From positions 5,518,001-5,582,000 of the forward strand of contig CP063166.1 of NCBI GenBank assembly GCA_016806145.1: a stretch of DNA of 64,000 nt. Reading direction: 5' to 3'. Both the position numbers and the translations under genes were made by a program. This document shows, in pieces, positions 26,987 to 37,526 of the stretch. The notes beneath the pieces are model-generated. The model did not search any database. It worked only from the letters and a program-made list of their open reading frames with translations, and was not told where the DNA came from. The stretch is from Variovorax paradoxus. GTDB taxonomy: Bacteria > Pseudomonadota > Gammaproteobacteria > Burkholderiales > Burkholderiaceae_C. How positions within the stretch are numbered: the stretch's first letter is position 1; every line of letters starts with the position of its first letter.

Positions 26987-28728
26987 GCCGCGAGCTTGCC
27001 CGCGATGAAGTCCGCGATGCCGGCGGCCGGCACCTTGGTCGCGGCGGTGTCGCGGCGATGCTGGTATTCGAGCTGGCCTTCCTTGAGGCCGCGGTCGGAG
27101 ATCACCACGCGGTGCGGCACGCCGATCAGTTCCCAGTCGGCGAACATCGCGCCCGGGCGCTCGCCGCGGTCGTCGAGCAGCACGTCGACGCCCTTGGCGA
27201 GCAGCTCCTCGTAGAGCGCCTCGGCCGCGGTCTTGACCTCGGCGCTGCGGTCCATGCCGATCGGGCACACCACCACGGTGAACGGCGCGATCGCGTCGGG
27301 CCAGATGATCCCGCGCTCGTCGTGGTTCTGTTCGATGGCGGCAGCCGGCAGGCGCGTGACGCCGATGCCGTAGCAACCCATCTCGAGGAACTGCGGCTTG
27401 CCGGCCTCGTCGAGGAAGGTTGCGTTCATGGACTTGCTGTACTTGGTGCCCAGCACGAAGACGTGGCCCACCTCGATGCCGCGCTCGATCGCCAGCACGC
27501 CCTTGCCGTCGGGAGAGGCATCGCCCGCGACCACGTTGCGCAGGTCGGCCACCAGCTCGGGTTCGGGCAGGTCGCGGCCCCAGTTGACGCCGGTCATGTG
27601 GAAGTCGACCTCGTTGGCGCCCGTGATCCAGTCGGCCATCAGCGCGACTTCGCGGTCGGCCACCAGCTTCACCGGCTGCTTGAGGTTGAGCGGGCCGAGG
27701 TAGCCCGGCTTGCAGCCGAAGTGCGCATCGATCTCGGCGAGGGTCGCGAAGCGGAAGCCCTTGTCGAGGCCGGGCAGCTTGCCGACCTTGATCTCGTTCA
27801 TCTCGTGGTCGCCGCGCAGCAGCAGCAGCCAGACCTGCGAGCCCTTGATGTTGCCGGCCTCGTCGAGGATGTCCGTGGCCAGCACCAGCGACTTCACGGT
27901 GGTGGCGAGCGGCACGCCGAGCAGCACGGCGACGTCCTCGCAAGTGCTCTTGCCGGGCGTGGGCGTCTTCTCGAGCGCGTTGGCAGCGGCGGGACGCGGG
28001 CCGGCCGGGGCCAACGCCTCGGCCTTCTCCATGTTGGCCGCGTAGTCGCTGTCGGGGCAGTAGACGATCGCGTCCTCGCCGGTGGCGGCGATGACCTGGA
28101 ATTCCTCGCTGAGGTCGCCGCCGATGGCGCCGCTGTCGGCCGCCACGGCGCGATAGCGCAGGCCGAAGCGGTCGAAGATGTTGCGGTAGGCCTGCGCCAT
28201 CGCCTGGTAGCTGGCCTTGGCCGCGTCGAGATCGCGGTCGAAGCTGTAGGCGTCCTTCATGATGAACTCGCGCCCGCGCATCAGGCCGAAGCGCGGACGG
28301 CGCTCGTCGCGGAACTTGGTCTGGATCTGGTAGAAGTTCTTCGGCAGCTGCTTGTAGCTGCGGATCTCCTGGCGCGCGATGTCGGTCACCACCTCTTCGC
28401 TGGTGGGCTGCACCACGAAGTCGCGGTCATGGCGGTCCTTGATGCGCAGCAGCTCGGGGCCCATCTTGTCGAAGCGGCCCGACTCCTGCCAGAGCTCGGC
28501 GGGCTGCACCACCGGCATCGTCATCTCGACCGCGCCGGCGCGGTTCATCTCCTCGCGCACGATCGCCTCGACCTTGCGGATCACGCGCAGGCCCATGGGC
28601 ATGTACGTGTAGATGCCGGTGCCGACCTTCTTGATCATGCCCGCGCGCATCATGAGACGGTGGCTCGCCACCTCGGCATCGGCCGGCGCTTCCTTGAGGG
28701 TGGAGACGAAGAAACGGGATGCTTTCAT
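26983..28728 (-). CDS. proS: Prolyl-tRNA synthetase
   Basis: 581 residues from ATG 28726-28728 ([20 protein letters not shown], the standard bacterial ProS start; an upstream in-frame start adds 35 unrelated residues). Class II motifs: [20 protein letters not shown] (motif 1 area), [20 protein letters not shown] (motif 2), and [14 protein letters not shown] (motif 3). The YbaK-like editing insertion lies at about 230-390. C-terminal anticodon-binding domain present. Divergent from rppH with a 137-base spacer. Confidence 0.97.
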   Translation of the reverse strand: MKASRFFVSTLKEAPADAEVASHRLMMRAGMIKKVGTGIYTYMPMGLRVIRKVEAIVREEMNRAGAVEMTMPVVQPAELWQESGRFDKMGPELLRIKDRHDRDFVVQPTSEEVVTDIARQEIRSYKQLPKNFYQIQTKFRDERRPRFGLMRGREFIMKDAYSFDRDLDAAKASYQAMAQAYRNIFDRFGLRYRAVAADSGAIGGDLSEEFQVIAATGEDAIVYCPDSDYAANMEKAEALAPAGPRPAAANALEKTPTPGKSTCEDVAVLLGVPLATTVKSLVLATDILDEAGNIKGSQVWLLLLRGDHEMNEIKVGKLPGLDKGFRFATLAEIDAHFGCKPGYLGPLNLKQPVKLVADREVALMADWITGANEVDFHMTGVNWGRDLPEPELVADLRNVVAGDASPDGKGVLAIERGIEVGHVFVLGTKYSKSMNATFLDEAGKPQFLEMGCYGIGVTRLPAAAIEQNHDERGIIWPDAIAPFTVVVCPIGMDRSAEVKTAAEALYEELLAKGVDVLLDDRGERPGAMFADWELIGVPHRVVISDRGLKEGQLEYQHRRDTAATKVPAAGIADFIAGKLAA

Positions 28729-28808
28729 CGGAAATGCGGTGCTGGTTCGGAGTGAAACGAGACGGACGACGGCCCCCGTAGAGACCCTGAGAGTCCGGAA
28801 CCGGTCGC

Positions 28809-28836
28809 TTGCCGAGTGCAACCCGGCATGCATAAT
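28809..28836 (+). promoter_or_regulatory. Candidate rppH promoter
   Basis: TTGCCG at 28809-28814 and CATAAT at 28831-28836 with a 16-base spacer, about 30 bases ahead of the rppH ATG, in the proS-rppH divergent spacer. Four and five matches of six to the sigma-70 consensus. Confidence 0.5.
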
Positions 28837-28865
28837 CGACTCAGTTCAAAAATTGGGGTTTGATT

Positions 28866-29543
28866 ATGCTCGACCGGGACGGCTTCAGGCCCAACGTCGG
28901 CATCATCCTGCTCAACCAGAAAAACCAGGTTTTTTGGGGCAAACGCATCCGCACGCATTCCTGGCAGTTTCCGCAAGGCGGCATCGACCGCGGCGAAAGT
29001 CCCGAGCAAGCCATGTTCCGGGAATTGCATGAGGAAGTGGGTCTCCATCCGGAGCACGTGCGTATCGTGGCCCGTACCCGCGACTGGTTGCGCTACGAGG
29101 TGCCGGATCGGTTCATCCGACGAGACGCACGAGGTCACTACAAGGGCCAGAAACAAATCTGGTATCTGCTGCAACTGGTCGGCCACGACTGGGATCTGAA
29201 CCTGCGTGCCACGGATCATCCCGAATTCGACGCCTGGCGCTGGCACGACTACTGGGTGCCGCTCGACGTCGTCGTCGAATTCAAACGGGGCGTCTACGAG
29301 ATGGCGCTCACCGAGCTTGCTCGCTACCTGCCACGGCAGGATTTCCGCAACCGCTTCCTGCGCAGCAATGTGCGCGCCCGAGAGTTCGAGCGCCATCCTT
29401 CCGCGGGCGGCCACGACGCCAACTTCGAACTGCCTCCGGGCGCGAGCTTCGACCCGGATCCCAATGCCAAACCTGCGACCGACACTTCCGACGGCCCCGT
29501 CTTCCCGTCCGCATCCGCTGCGCAACCTCCCACGCCGCGTTAG
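28866..29543 (+). CDS. rppH: RNA pyrophosphohydrolase RppH
   Basis: 225 residues from ATG 28866 (a TTG two codons upstream is an alternative). Removes pyrophosphate from mRNA 5' ends, starting RNase E decay. Nudix box [22 protein letters not shown] is intact in two halves ([23 protein letters not shown], about 37-59), with the RppH-typical [19 protein letters not shown] at the N-terminus. The core ends near residue 160; the last 60 residues form a Pro/Asp/Ser-rich tail that overlaps the next gene in another frame. Confidence 0.94.
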   Translation: MLDRDGFRPNVGIILLNQKNQVFWGKRIRTHSWQFPQGGIDRGESPEQAMFRELHEEVGLHPEHVRIVARTRDWLRYEVPDRFIRRDARGHYKGQKQIWYLLQLVGHDWDLNLRATDHPEFDAWRWHDYWVPLDVVVEFKRGVYEMALTELARYLPRQDFRNRFLRSNVRAREFERHPSAGGHDANFELPPGASFDPDPNAKPATDTSDGPVFPSASAAQPPTPR

Positions 29544-30084
29544 CCCGGCACTCGTTCTCGCCGGCGCCCTGCTGCTGGCGGCCTGCGGCTCGGGCCAGCA
29601 CAACACCGACAACCCCGACTGGGCACAGGGCGGCATGCCGCCGCCGCCCAAGACGACGCAGTCGGATGGCGAATGGCAGGAATCGGCCGCTCCGCCGCCG
29701 CCGGCCTTCGATCAGAACCGCCTGGTGCCGATCGAGATGCCGCCCTACATGACGCTGAAGTTCGGCATCGATCCGAAGACCATCACGATCACGCCCGACG
29801 GCGTCGTGCGCTACGTGGTGGTGGCGAGCAGCAAGTCGGGTGGCACGGTCAACGCCTTCTACGACGGCGTGCGCTGCAAGACCGGCGAGATGAAGAGCTA
29901 CGCGCGCTACAGCGGCAATGCCTGGGAGCTGGCCAAGGCGCCCGAGTGGAAGCGCATCACCGACCTCAACTCGCGCTACACCTGGGCCATCGCGACCCAG
30001 GGCCTGTGCCGCGACAGCGCGCCGCGCTCGACGGCCAGCGAGATCGTCCAGTACATCCGCAATCCGGTGCGCGAAGTGCAGTGA
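29464..30084 (+). CDS. CNP1-like family lipoprotein
   Basis: 206 residues from ATG 29464, which overlaps rppH by 80 bases in a different frame. The segment [21 protein letters not shown] is a lipoprotein signal with lipobox LLAAC, but it begins 18 residues after this ATG; the only closer start-like codon is CTG at 29518-29520, giving [14 protein letters not shown]. The mature part is Pro-rich at first (PPPPKTTQ), then has a compact C-terminal domain with [19 protein letters not shown] and [14 protein letters not shown], as in CNP1-like proteins found next to rppH and proB in Burkholderiales. Function is unknown; expected on the inner leaflet of the outer membrane. Confidence 0.75.
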   Translation: MPNLRPTLPTAPSSRPHPLRNLPRRVSPALVLAGALLLAACGSGQHNTDNPDWAQGGMPPPPKTTQSDGEWQESAAPPPPAFDQNRLVPIEMPPYMTLKFGIDPKTITITPDGVVRYVVVASSKSGGTVNAFYDGVRCKTGEMKSYARYSGNAWELAKAPEWKRITDLNSRYTWAIATQGLCRDSAPRSTASEIVQYIRNPVREVQ

Positions 30085-30107
30085 GCGGCACGCCGGCACC
30101 ATGAGAA

Positions 30108-30134
30108 AAGGCCCCGATCGGGGCCTTCTTCTTT
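30108..30134. terminator. Bidirectional terminator between the lipoprotein gene and proB
   Basis: AAGGCCCC-GATC-GGGGCCTT (30108-30127) is a perfect 20-bp palindrome, followed on the plus strand by CTTCTTT and on the minus strand by TTCTC. It lies between convergent genes and serves both. Confidence 0.9.
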
Positions 30135-30155
30135 GGTGCGGGGCCGAGGCCAGCC

Positions 30156-31295
30156 TCAGCTTGGCATCAACACCATGTTGTCCCGGTGCACCATCTCCGG
30201 CTCGGCCGCGTAGCCCAGCAGTCGCTCGAACTCGGCCGAGGGCTTGCGGCACAGCAACCGCGCCTCGACGCTCGAGTAGTTGGCGAGGCCACGCGCCAGC
30301 TCGATGCCCTCGGCATCGCGCACCGCGATCACGTCGCCGCGCGAGAACTCGCCCGACACGCTCGTCATGCCGATCGGCAGCAGGCTCTTGCCCTCGGCGC
30401 GCACCTTGGCGGCCGCGCCGGCATCGACGATCACGGCGCCACGCAGCTGCAGATGGTCGGCCATCCAGCGCTTGCGCGCCTGGTGCTTCGCGGTCTGCGC
30501 CACCAGCAGCGTGCCGATCGCCTCGCCGTGCGACAGGCGCAGCAGCGCGTCGTTCTCGCGGCCCCAGGCGATCACGGTGGAAGCGCCCGAACCGGCCGCG
30601 CGCTTGGCCGCGAGGATCTTGGTGATCATCCCGCCCTTGCCGATGCTCGAGCCCGCGCCGCCGGCCATGGCCTCGAGCGCCGGGTCGCCCGCGGCGGCCT
30701 CGTGGATGAACTTCGCGTCGGGGTCCTTGCGCGGATCGGCCGAATAGAGGCCGCGCTGGTCGGTGAGGATCACCAGCGCATCGGCCTCGACGAGGTTCGC
30801 GACCAGCGCGCCGAGCGTGTCGTTGTCGCCGAACTTGATCTCGTCGTTGACCACGGTGTCGTTCTCGTTGATGACCGGCACCACGCCCAGGCGCAGCAGC
30901 GTCACCAGCGTCGAACGGGCATTGAGGTAGCGCTCGCGGTCGGCGAGATCGGCGTGCGTGAGCAGCACCTGCGCGCTGCCGATGCGGTTCTCGCGCAGCT
31001 TGGTCTCGTACATCTGGGCCAGACCCATCTGGCCGACGGCCGCGGCGGCCTGGAGCTCGTGCACCTCGTGCGGCCGGGTCTTCCAGCCGAGGCGCTTCAT
31101 GCCTTCGGCGATAGCGCCGCTCGAGACCATCACCACCTCGCGCCCGTCGCGCACCAGCGCGGCCAGCTGCCGGCACCACTCGCCGATGGCGCCCTCGTCG
31201 AGGCCGCGGCCCTCGTTCGTCACGAGGCTCGAGCCCACCTTGACGACGATGCGGCGGGCGTCCCGCAGGGCTGTGGATCCGGTATTCGAGGTCAT
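30156..31295 (-). CDS. proB: Glutamate 5-kinase with PUA domain
   Basis: 379 residues. Phosphorylates glutamate, first step of proline synthesis. Kinase part: [19 protein letters not shown] at the N-terminus, [37 protein letters not shown] and [13 protein letters not shown] [16 protein letters not shown]-terminal PUA domain about 285-379 ([19 protein letters not shown]). It starts at ATG 31293-31295. It lies downstream of obgE on the same strand, separated by 78 bases that include a GCTATT/AATAGC hairpin. Confidence 0.96.
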   Translation of the reverse strand: MTSNTGSTALRDARRIVVKVGSSLVTNEGRGLDEGAIGEWCRQLAALVRDGREVVMVSSGAIAEGMKRLGWKTRPHEVHELQAAAAVGQMGLAQMYETKLRENRIGSAQVLLTHADLADRERYLNARSTLVTLLRLGVVPVINENDTVVNDEIKFGDNDTLGALVANLVEADALVILTDQRGLYSADPRKDPDAKFIHEAAAGDPALEAMAGGAGSSIGKGGMITKILAAKRAAGSGASTVIAWGRENDALLRLSHGEAIGTLLVAQTAKHQARKRWMADHLQLRGAVIVDAGAAAKVRAEGKSLLPIGMTSVSGEFSRGDVIAVRDAEGIELARGLANYSSVEARLLCRKPSAEFERLLGYAAEPEMVHRDNMVLMPS

Positions 31296-31328
31296 GGAAG
31301 GCTGTGGCTGGCGTGAAGACTGACGATT

Positions 31329-31349
31329 ATGCTATTCAATCAATAGCAT
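31329..31349. repeat. ATGCTATT...AATAGCAT hairpin, copy 3
   Basis: ATGCTATT (31329-31336), loop CAATC, AATAGCAT (31342-31349): an 8-bp perfect stem in the obgE-proB spacer, similar to copies at 2378-2394 and 20393-20409. Could destabilise or end read-through from obgE into proB. Confidence 0.5.
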
Positions 31350-31373
31350 TGCAGGACCGGACCGAAGGCCCGC

Positions 31374-32462
<1,089 letters not shown>

Positions 32463-32465
32463 TTA

Positions 32466-32495
32466 CAAATGAAGAAGCCCCGGCAAAGCGGGGCT
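32466..32495 (-). terminator. Terminator-like hairpin after rpmA
   Basis: On the minus strand AGCCCCG / CGGGGCT (stem 32489-32495 with 32476-32482, loop of six) is followed by TCTTCATTTG. It lies between rpmA and obgE, so it probably reduces but need not abolish transcription into obgE. Confidence 0.75.
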
Positions 32496-32521
32496 CCGAA
32501 ACAGTCGAAGTGGCTGGAGGC

Positions 32522-32782
32522 TCAGGCCGCCGGCGTCACATTGACCATGTGCTTGTTGAGCGCACCCTTGAAGCCGAACGACACGTGGCCGTCGACGAGG
32601 GCGAACAGCGTGTGGTCCTTGCCCACGCCGACGTTCACGCCGGGGTGGAACTGGGTACCGCGCTGGCGCACGATGATCGAGCCGGCGCTGATCAGTTGGC
32701 CGCCGAAGGCCTTCACGCCGAGCATCTTGGGCTTGGAATCGCGCCCGTTTCGCGTGGAGCCGCCGCCTTTTTTCTGTGCCAT
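32522..32782 (-). CDS. rpmA: 50S ribosomal protein L27
   Basis: 86 residues, standard length. The N-terminus [20 protein letters not shown] is the L27 hallmark, followed by [20 protein letters not shown] and [20 protein letters not shown]. Located 12 bases after rplU, in the universal rplU-rpmA order. No N-terminal cleavage extension as in Firmicutes. Confidence 0.98.
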   Translation of the reverse strand: MAQKKGGGSTRNGRDSKPKMLGVKAFGGQLISAGSIIVRQRGTQFHPGVNVGVGKDHTLFALVDGHVSFGFKGALNKHMVNVTPAA

Positions 32783-32794
32783 GGAGTCTGCTCC

Positions 32795-33106
32795 TTAACC
32801 GGCGATCGCGCCGATTTGCAGCTCGGTGAACTGCTGGCGATGGCCTTGACGTTTCTGATAGTGCTTGCGACGGCGCATCTTGAAGATGCGAACCTTGTCG
32901 TGCTTGCCGTGCGACAGCACCGTGACCGTCACCGTTGCACCGGACACCAGGGGCGTGCCAACCTTGATTTCAGCGCCGTTTCCGACGGCCAGAACCTGGT
33001 CGATCACGATTTCCTGGCCAACGTCCGCAGCAATCTGTTCTACTTTGATTTTCTCGCCGGAAGCAACGCGATACTGCTTGCCACCGGTTTTTATGACCGC
33101 GTACAT
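32795..33106 (-). CDS. rplU: 50S ribosomal protein L21
   Basis: 103 residues, [20 protein letters not shown] at the start and the C-terminal [18 protein letters not shown] signature ([18 protein letters not shown]) near 78-95. Ribosome site AAGAGG lies 6-11 bases upstream of ATG 33104-33106. First gene of rplU-rpmA-obgE-proB, divergent from ispB. Confidence 0.98.
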   Translation of the reverse strand: MYAVIKTGGKQYRVASGEKIKVEQIAADVGQEIVIDQVLAVGNGAEIKVGTPLVSGATVTVTVLSHGKHDKVRIFKMRRRKHYQKRQGHRQQFTELQIGAIAG

Positions 33107-33156
33107 GTGAACCTCTTGAGGATGGAGTCTCCGCGGCGAATTCCGCAGAGCCCAAG

Positions 33157-33162
33157 ACTATA
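33157..33162 (-). promoter_or_regulatory. Candidate rplU -10 element
   Basis: TATAGT on the minus strand (ACTATA on plus), about 50 bases upstream of the rplU start. The matching -35 region (ATGTGA-like near 33180) is weak. Confidence 0.45.
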
Positions 33163-33227
33163 GCACGGTTTGCGCATGCTCACATGCCCGGGCACCCGGC
33201 CGAGGCTGGTGGCCGCTTCCCGCTCCC

Positions 33228-33233
33228 TATAAT
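33228..33233 (+). promoter_or_regulatory. Candidate ispB -10 element
   Basis: Perfect TATAAT in CCTATAATCGG at 33228-33233, 59 bases ahead of the chosen ispB start. No clear -35 at 16-18 bases upstream. It lies in the 185-base rplU-ispB divergent spacer. Confidence 0.5.
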
Positions 33234-33291
33234 CGGCGCCTTCCGGCGTCCGCGCCATCTTCTGTATTCAGCAGCGCCCAGCGCCCACGCT

Positions 33292-34284
33292 TTGTCAGTT
33301 CCCGCCGCCGACACCTCCCCCACCGCCGCAGTCCTCGGCCTGATCGCCGGTGACATGGTCGAAGTCGACCGCGTGATCTCCAACCGCCTCGACACCGGGG
33401 TGCCGCTGGTCAGCCAGGTCTCGAAGTACATCATCTCCGCGGGCGGCAAGCGCCTGCGGCCGGCCCTGCTGCTGCTGATGGCCGGCGCGCTCGGCTACAC
33501 CGGCGAGCAGCGCTTCAATCTCGCGGCCGTGGTGGAGTTCATCCACACCGCGACCCTGCTGCACGACGACGTGGTCGACGAGTCGACGCTGCGCCGCGGG
33601 CGCCCGACCGCCAACGAATCCTTCGGCAATCCGGCCAGCGTGCTGGTCGGCGACTTCCTCTATTCGCGCGCCTTCCAGATGATGTTGGATGCCAACAACA
33701 TGCGCGTGATGCAGATCCTGGCCGAGGCGACCAACGTGATCGCCGAAGGCGAGGTGCTGCAGTTGATGAACATGCACGACGCCTCGCTCGACGAGTCGGC
33801 CTACCTGCGCGTCATCCGCTCCAAGACCGCCAAGCTGTTCGAAGCCAGCACGCGCCTGGCCGCGGTGCTGGCAGGCGTGACGCCCGAGGTCGAGGAAGCT
33901 TGCGCCACCTATGGCCAGGCGCTCGGCACGGCCTTCCAGGTGATCGACGACGTGCTCGACTATGCGGGCGACGCCAGCGAGACCGGCAAGAACCTCGGCG
34001 ACGACCTGCGTGAAGGCAAGACCACGCTGCCGCTGATCTTCGCGATGCAGCGCGGCACCGCGGAACAAAGCGCACTGGTGCGCGCCGCCATCGAGGCGGG
34101 CGACACCGCCCAGCTGGGCAAGATCGTCGAGATCGTGCGCGAGACCGGGGCCCTCGATGCATCGCGCGCAGCCGCCGCGGCGGAGGCTCAGCGTGCTATT
34201 TCTGCACTCGACGGCTTCGCGGCCAATTCGCACGCTTCAGGTTTGCTACAATTAGCGGCTCAGCTGCTTGAGCGGCGTGCCTGA
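33292..34284 (+). CDS. ispB: Octaprenyl/polyprenyl diphosphate synthase
   Basis: 330 residues with a TTG start at 33292 (LSVPAADTSPTAAVLGLIAG). I prefer it because the family begins here, and the upstream extension to 33184 runs over the -10 element. Synthesises the polyprenyl side chain of ubiquinone. Both aspartate-rich motifs are intact: LLHDDVVDESTLRRGRPTAN (about 83-102) and FQVIDDVLDYAGD (about 212-224). GGKRLRP substrate-binding motif near 48. The start codon lacks a good ribosome site, so it is the uncertain point. Confidence 0.93.
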   Translation: MSVPAADTSPTAAVLGLIAGDMVEVDRVISNRLDTGVPLVSQVSKYIISAGGKRLRPALLLLMAGALGYTGEQRFNLAAVVEFIHTATLLHDDVVDESTLRRGRPTANESFGNPASVLVGDFLYSRAFQMMLDANNMRVMQILAEATNVIAEGEVLQLMNMHDASLDESAYLRVIRSKTAKLFEASTRLAAVLAGVTPEVEEACATYGQALGTAFQVIDDVLDYAGDASETGKNLGDDLREGKTTLPLIFAMQRGTAEQSALVRAAIEAGDTAQLGKIVEIVRETGALDASRAAAAAEAQRAISALDGFAANSHASGLLQLAAQLLERRA

Positions 34285-34328
34285 CACCTCTCACGAGTTG
34301 GCCAAGGACGACTGACTTTTCGCACCAT

Positions 34329-34405
34329 CGGGGTGTAGCTTAGCCTGGTAGAGCGCTACGTTCGGGACGTAGAGGCCGGAGGTTCGAATCCTCTCACCCC
34401 GACCA
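34329..34405 (+). tRNA. tRNA-Pro, anticodon CGG
   Basis: 77-base cloverleaf including encoded CCA. Acceptor stem CGGGGTG (34329-34335) pairs with CACCCCG before ACCA; D-loop TAGCTTAGCCTGG; anticodon stem CTACG/CGTAG with loop TTCGGGA, anticodon CGG reading CCG; T-arm GGTTCGAATCC. Right after the CCA a small stem CCAGTCT/AGACTGG could help 3' processing. Confidence 0.98.
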
Positions 34406-34450
34406 GTCTTTTCGAGACTGGCATAAACCATCAAAATGCCATTTTCTGTT

Positions 34451-34470
34451 GCTGTACAGCGATTTACAGC
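34451..34470. promoter_or_regulatory. GCTGTA...TACAGC inverted repeat before pilB
   Basis: GCTGTACAGC (34451-34460) is a perfect 10-bp palindrome and its GCTGTA also pairs with TACAGC at 34465-34470. It is the most structured part of the 121 bases between tRNA-Pro and pilB; a regulator is not known. Confidence 0.35.
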
Positions 34471-34526
34471 ACAGGAGTGTTCAGCGATGATCGTGAAGCA
34501 ATTTCTCACATCTCTTGCATTCGCTG

Positions 34527-36260
34527 ATGGCTGCAGCCGAACTTCCCGTTAAAGAAAACCCGCAAGTCGCCTTGCCAGGGCTGGCACGCGCGCTGGTTTC
34601 GGCGGGCAAGCTGCCGGTGAAGACGGCGGAGGATCTTTATCAGAAGTCGTTGAGCAGCCGCTCGAGCTTCATCGCCGAGCTCACGGGCACCGGCGCCGTC
34701 TCGGCCTCCGACCTCGCTCACACGCTGTCGAATGCGTTCGGCGCCCCGCTGCTCGACCTCGACGCCATCGACCACCAGCGCCTGCCGAAGGACCTGCTAG
34801 ATCCCAAGCTCTGCCAGGCCTATCGCATCGTCGTCCTCAGCAAGCGCAACAACCGCCTGATCGTCGCCACGGCCGATCCGTCCGACCAGCAGGCCGCCGA
34901 GAAGATCAAGTTCGCCTCCCAGATGGGCGTGGACTGGGTCATCGCCGAGTACGACAAGCTCTCGCGCATGGTCGAGGCCGCCGCCGCGAGCGCGGCCGAA
35001 ACCATCAACAGCATCGTCGGCACGGAGTTCGAGTTCGACGACGTCAGCGCCGACACCGCGGGCGACGCCAATGAGCAGGCGATCGCCGAGGTCGAGGACG
35101 CGCCGGTCGTGCGCTTCCTGCACAAGATGCTGCTCGACGCGGTCAGCATGCGCGCCTCGGACATCCACTTCGAGCCCTACGAGCACCACTACCGCGTGCG
35201 CTTCCGGGTCGACGGCGAACTGCGCGAGGTCGCGAGCCCGCCCACGGTGATCAAGGACAAGCTGGCGTCGCGCATCAAGGTCATCTCGCGGCTCGACATC
35301 TCCGAGAAGCGCGTGCCCCAGGACGGGCGCATGAAGCTCAAGATCGGTCCCGACCGGGTGATCGACTTCCGCGTGAGCACACTGCCCACGCTGTTCGGCG
35401 AGAAGATCGTGGTCCGGATTCTCGACCCCAGCAGCGCGCGCATGGGCATCGATGCGCTGGGCTACGACGCCGACGAGAAGGAACGCCTGCTGCACGCCAT
35501 CAGCCGCCCCTATGGCATGGTGCTCGTGACCGGACCGACCGGTTCGGGCAAGACGGTGTCGCTCTACACCTGCCTCAACCTGCTGAACCAGCCGGGCGTG
35601 AACATCGCGACCGCCGAGGACCCGTCGGAAATCAACCTGCCGGGCGTCAACCAGGTCAATGTGAACGAGAAGGCCGGCCTGACCTTCGCGGCCGCGCTGC
35701 GGGCCTTCCTGCGGCAGGATCCCGACATCATCATGGTCGGCGAAATCCGCGACCTCGAAACCGCCGACATCTCGATCAAGGCCGCCCAGACCGGCCACCT
35801 GGTGCTGTCGACGCTGCACACCAACGACGCCCCCACCACCCTCACGCGGATGCGCAACATGGGCATCGCGCCCTTCAACATCGCATCGAGCGTGATCCTG
35901 ATCACCGCCCAGCGGCTCGCGCGGCGGCTGTGCATGACCTGCCGCACGCCCGCGGACATCCCGCGCGAGGCGCTGATCGAGGCCGGCTTCAAGGAGCACG
36001 AGGTCGACGGCAGCTGGAAGCCCTACCGGCCCGTGGGCTGCGCGGCCTGCACCGGCGGCTACAAGGGCCGGGTGGGCATCTACCAGGTGATGCCGATCTC
36101 CGAGGCGATCCAGGAGATCATCCTGCGCGACGGCAGCGCGCTCGACATCGCGCAGCAGTCGGAAGCCGAAGGCGTGCGCTCGCTGCGCAAGTCGGGCCTG
36201 CGCAAAGTGATGCAGGGCCTCACCTCGCTCGAGGAAGTGGTGGCGGTCACCAACCTATAA
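34527..36260 (+). CDS. pilB: Type IV pilus assembly ATPase PilB
   Basis: 577 residues from ATG 34527 (an upstream in-frame TTG lacks support). MshEN-type N-terminal domain (about 1-150), then GspE/PilB ATPase: Walker A GPTGSGKTVSLY (about 334-345), Asp box EDPSEINLPGVNQV, Walker B DPDIIMVGEIRD, His box LSTLHTNDAPTTL. The zinc-binding tetracysteine appears as CMTC...CAAC (about 471-512, CMTCRTPADIP and CAACTGGYKGR). It powers pilus extension. First gene of pilB-pilC-pilD. Confidence 0.96.
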   Translation: MAAAELPVKENPQVALPGLARALVSAGKLPVKTAEDLYQKSLSSRSSFIAELTGTGAVSASDLAHTLSNAFGAPLLDLDAIDHQRLPKDLLDPKLCQAYRIVVLSKRNNRLIVATADPSDQQAAEKIKFASQMGVDWVIAEYDKLSRMVEAAAASAAETINSIVGTEFEFDDVSADTAGDANEQAIAEVEDAPVVRFLHKMLLDAVSMRASDIHFEPYEHHYRVRFRVDGELREVASPPTVIKDKLASRIKVISRLDISEKRVPQDGRMKLKIGPDRVIDFRVSTLPTLFGEKIVVRILDPSSARMGIDALGYDADEKERLLHAISRPYGMVLVTGPTGSGKTVSLYTCLNLLNQPGVNIATAEDPSEINLPGVNQVNVNEKAGLTFAAALRAFLRQDPDIIMVGEIRDLETADISIKAAQTGHLVLSTLHTNDAPTTLTRMRNMGIAPFNIASSVILITAQRLARRLCMTCRTPADIPREALIEAGFKEHEVDGSWKPYRPVGCAACTGGYKGRVGIYQVMPISEAIQEIILRDGSALDIAQQSEAEGVRSLRKSGLRKVMQGLTSLEEVVAVTNL

Positions 36261-36290
36261 CGAACACATCGGAAGCGGAGATCGAACCGA

Positions 36291-37526
36291 ATGGCCACAG
36301 CAGCATCGACGGCAAACCGGCAGCGGCGCGACGTCAAGGAATTCGTCTTCGAGTGGGAAGGCAAGGATCGCAACGGCAAGCTGGTGCGCGGTGAGCTGCG
36401 TGCCGCCGGCGAGAACCAGGTGCAGGCCGCGTTGCGGCGCCAGGGCGTGCTCGCCAGCAAGATCAAGAAGCGCCGCACGCGCTCGGGCAAGAGCATCAAG
36501 CCCAAGGACATCGCGATCTTCACGCGCCAGCTCGCCACCATGATGAAGGCCGGCGTGCCGCTTCTGCAGTCCTTCGACATCGTGGGCCGCGGCAACGCCA
36601 ACCCCAGCGTCGCCAAGTTGCTCAACGACATCCGCAGCGACGTCGAGACCGGCACCTCGCTGTCGTCGGCCTTCCGCAAGTTCCCGAAGTACTTCGACAA
36701 CCTCTACTGCAACCTGGTCGAGGCCGGCGAAGCGGCCGGTATCCTCGAAGAACTGCTCGACCGCCTGGCCACCTACATGGAGAAGACCGAGGCGATCAAG
36801 TCGAAGATCAAGTCGGCGCTGATGTACCCGACCTCGGTGGTCGTGGTGGCCTTCGTGGTGGTGGCGATCATCATGATCTTCGTGATCCCGGCCTTCAAGC
36901 AGGTGTTCACCTCCTTCGGCGCCGACCTGCCCGCCCCCACGCTGTTCGTGATGGCGGTCAGCGAGTTCTTCGTGGCCTACTGGTGGCTGATCTTCGGCGT
37001 GATCGGTGGCGGCCTCTACTTCTTCTTCCAGGCCTGGAAGCGCAACGAGCGCGTGCAGCGCGTCATGGACCGCCTGCTGCTGCGGATACCGATCTTCGGC
37101 GCGCTGATCGAGAAGTCCTGCGTCGCGCGCTGGACGCGCACGCTGGCCACCATGTTCGCCGCAGGCGTGCCGCTGGTCGAAGCGCTCGACTCGGTGGGCG
37201 GCGCCTCGGGCAACACCGTGTACGGCGACGCCACGGCCAAGATCCAGCAGGAGGTGTCGACGGGCACCAGCCTCACGAACGCGATGACCAACGTCAACCT
37301 GTTCCCCTCGATGGTGATCCAGATGACCGCGATCGGCGAGGAATCGGGCTCCATCGACCACATGCTCGGCAAGGCCGCCGACTTCTACGAGTCCGAGGTC
37401 GACGACATGGTCGCCGGCCTCTCGAGCCTGATGGAGCCGATCATCATCGTCTTCCTCGGCGTGATCATCGGCGGCATCGTGGTCTCGATGTACCTGCCCA
37501 TCTTCAAGCTCGGCCAGGTCGTCTGA
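36291..37526 (+). CDS. pilC: Type IV pilus inner-membrane platform protein PilC
   Basis: 411 residues with the duplicated T2SF domain: first copy about 75-200 (IFTRQLATMMKAGVPLLQSF), second about 278-400 (WTRTLATMFAAGVPLVEAL). Three membrane segments, the first near 180-200 (VVVVAFVVVAIIMIFVI). The N-terminal FEWEGKDRNGKLVRGELRA is typical. It sits between pilB (30 bases) and pilD (TGATG overlap). Confidence 0.96.
   Translation: MATAASTANRQRRDVKEFVFEWEGKDRNGKLVRGELRAAGENQVQAALRRQGVLASKIKKRRTRSGKSIKPKDIAIFTRQLATMMKAGVPLLQSFDIVGRGNANPSVAKLLNDIRSDVETGTSLSSAFRKFPKYFDNLYCNLVEAGEAAGILEELLDRLATYMEKTEAIKSKIKSALMYPTSVVVVAFVVVAIIMIFVIPAFKQVFTSFGADLPAPTLFVMAVSEFFVAYWWLIFGVIGGGLYFFFQAWKRNERVQRVMDRLLLRIPIFGALIEKSCVARWTRTLATMFAAGVPLVEALDSVGGASGNTVYGDATAKIQQEVSTGTSLTNAMTNVNLFPSMVIQMTAIGEESGSIDHMLGKAADFYESEVDDMVAGLSSLMEPIIIVFLGVIIGGIVVSMYLPIFKLGQVV

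Noticed and set aside
34390..34430. Possible integration site at the tRNA-Pro 3' end
   Set aside because: No integrase, no displaced tRNA-end copy and normal housekeeping genes on both sides.
34291..34509. A 72-codon frame antisense to tRNA-Pro with text like GERIRTSGLYVPNVALYQ
   Set aside because: A well-known false protein that arises from reading tRNA genes backwards; the tRNA is clear.
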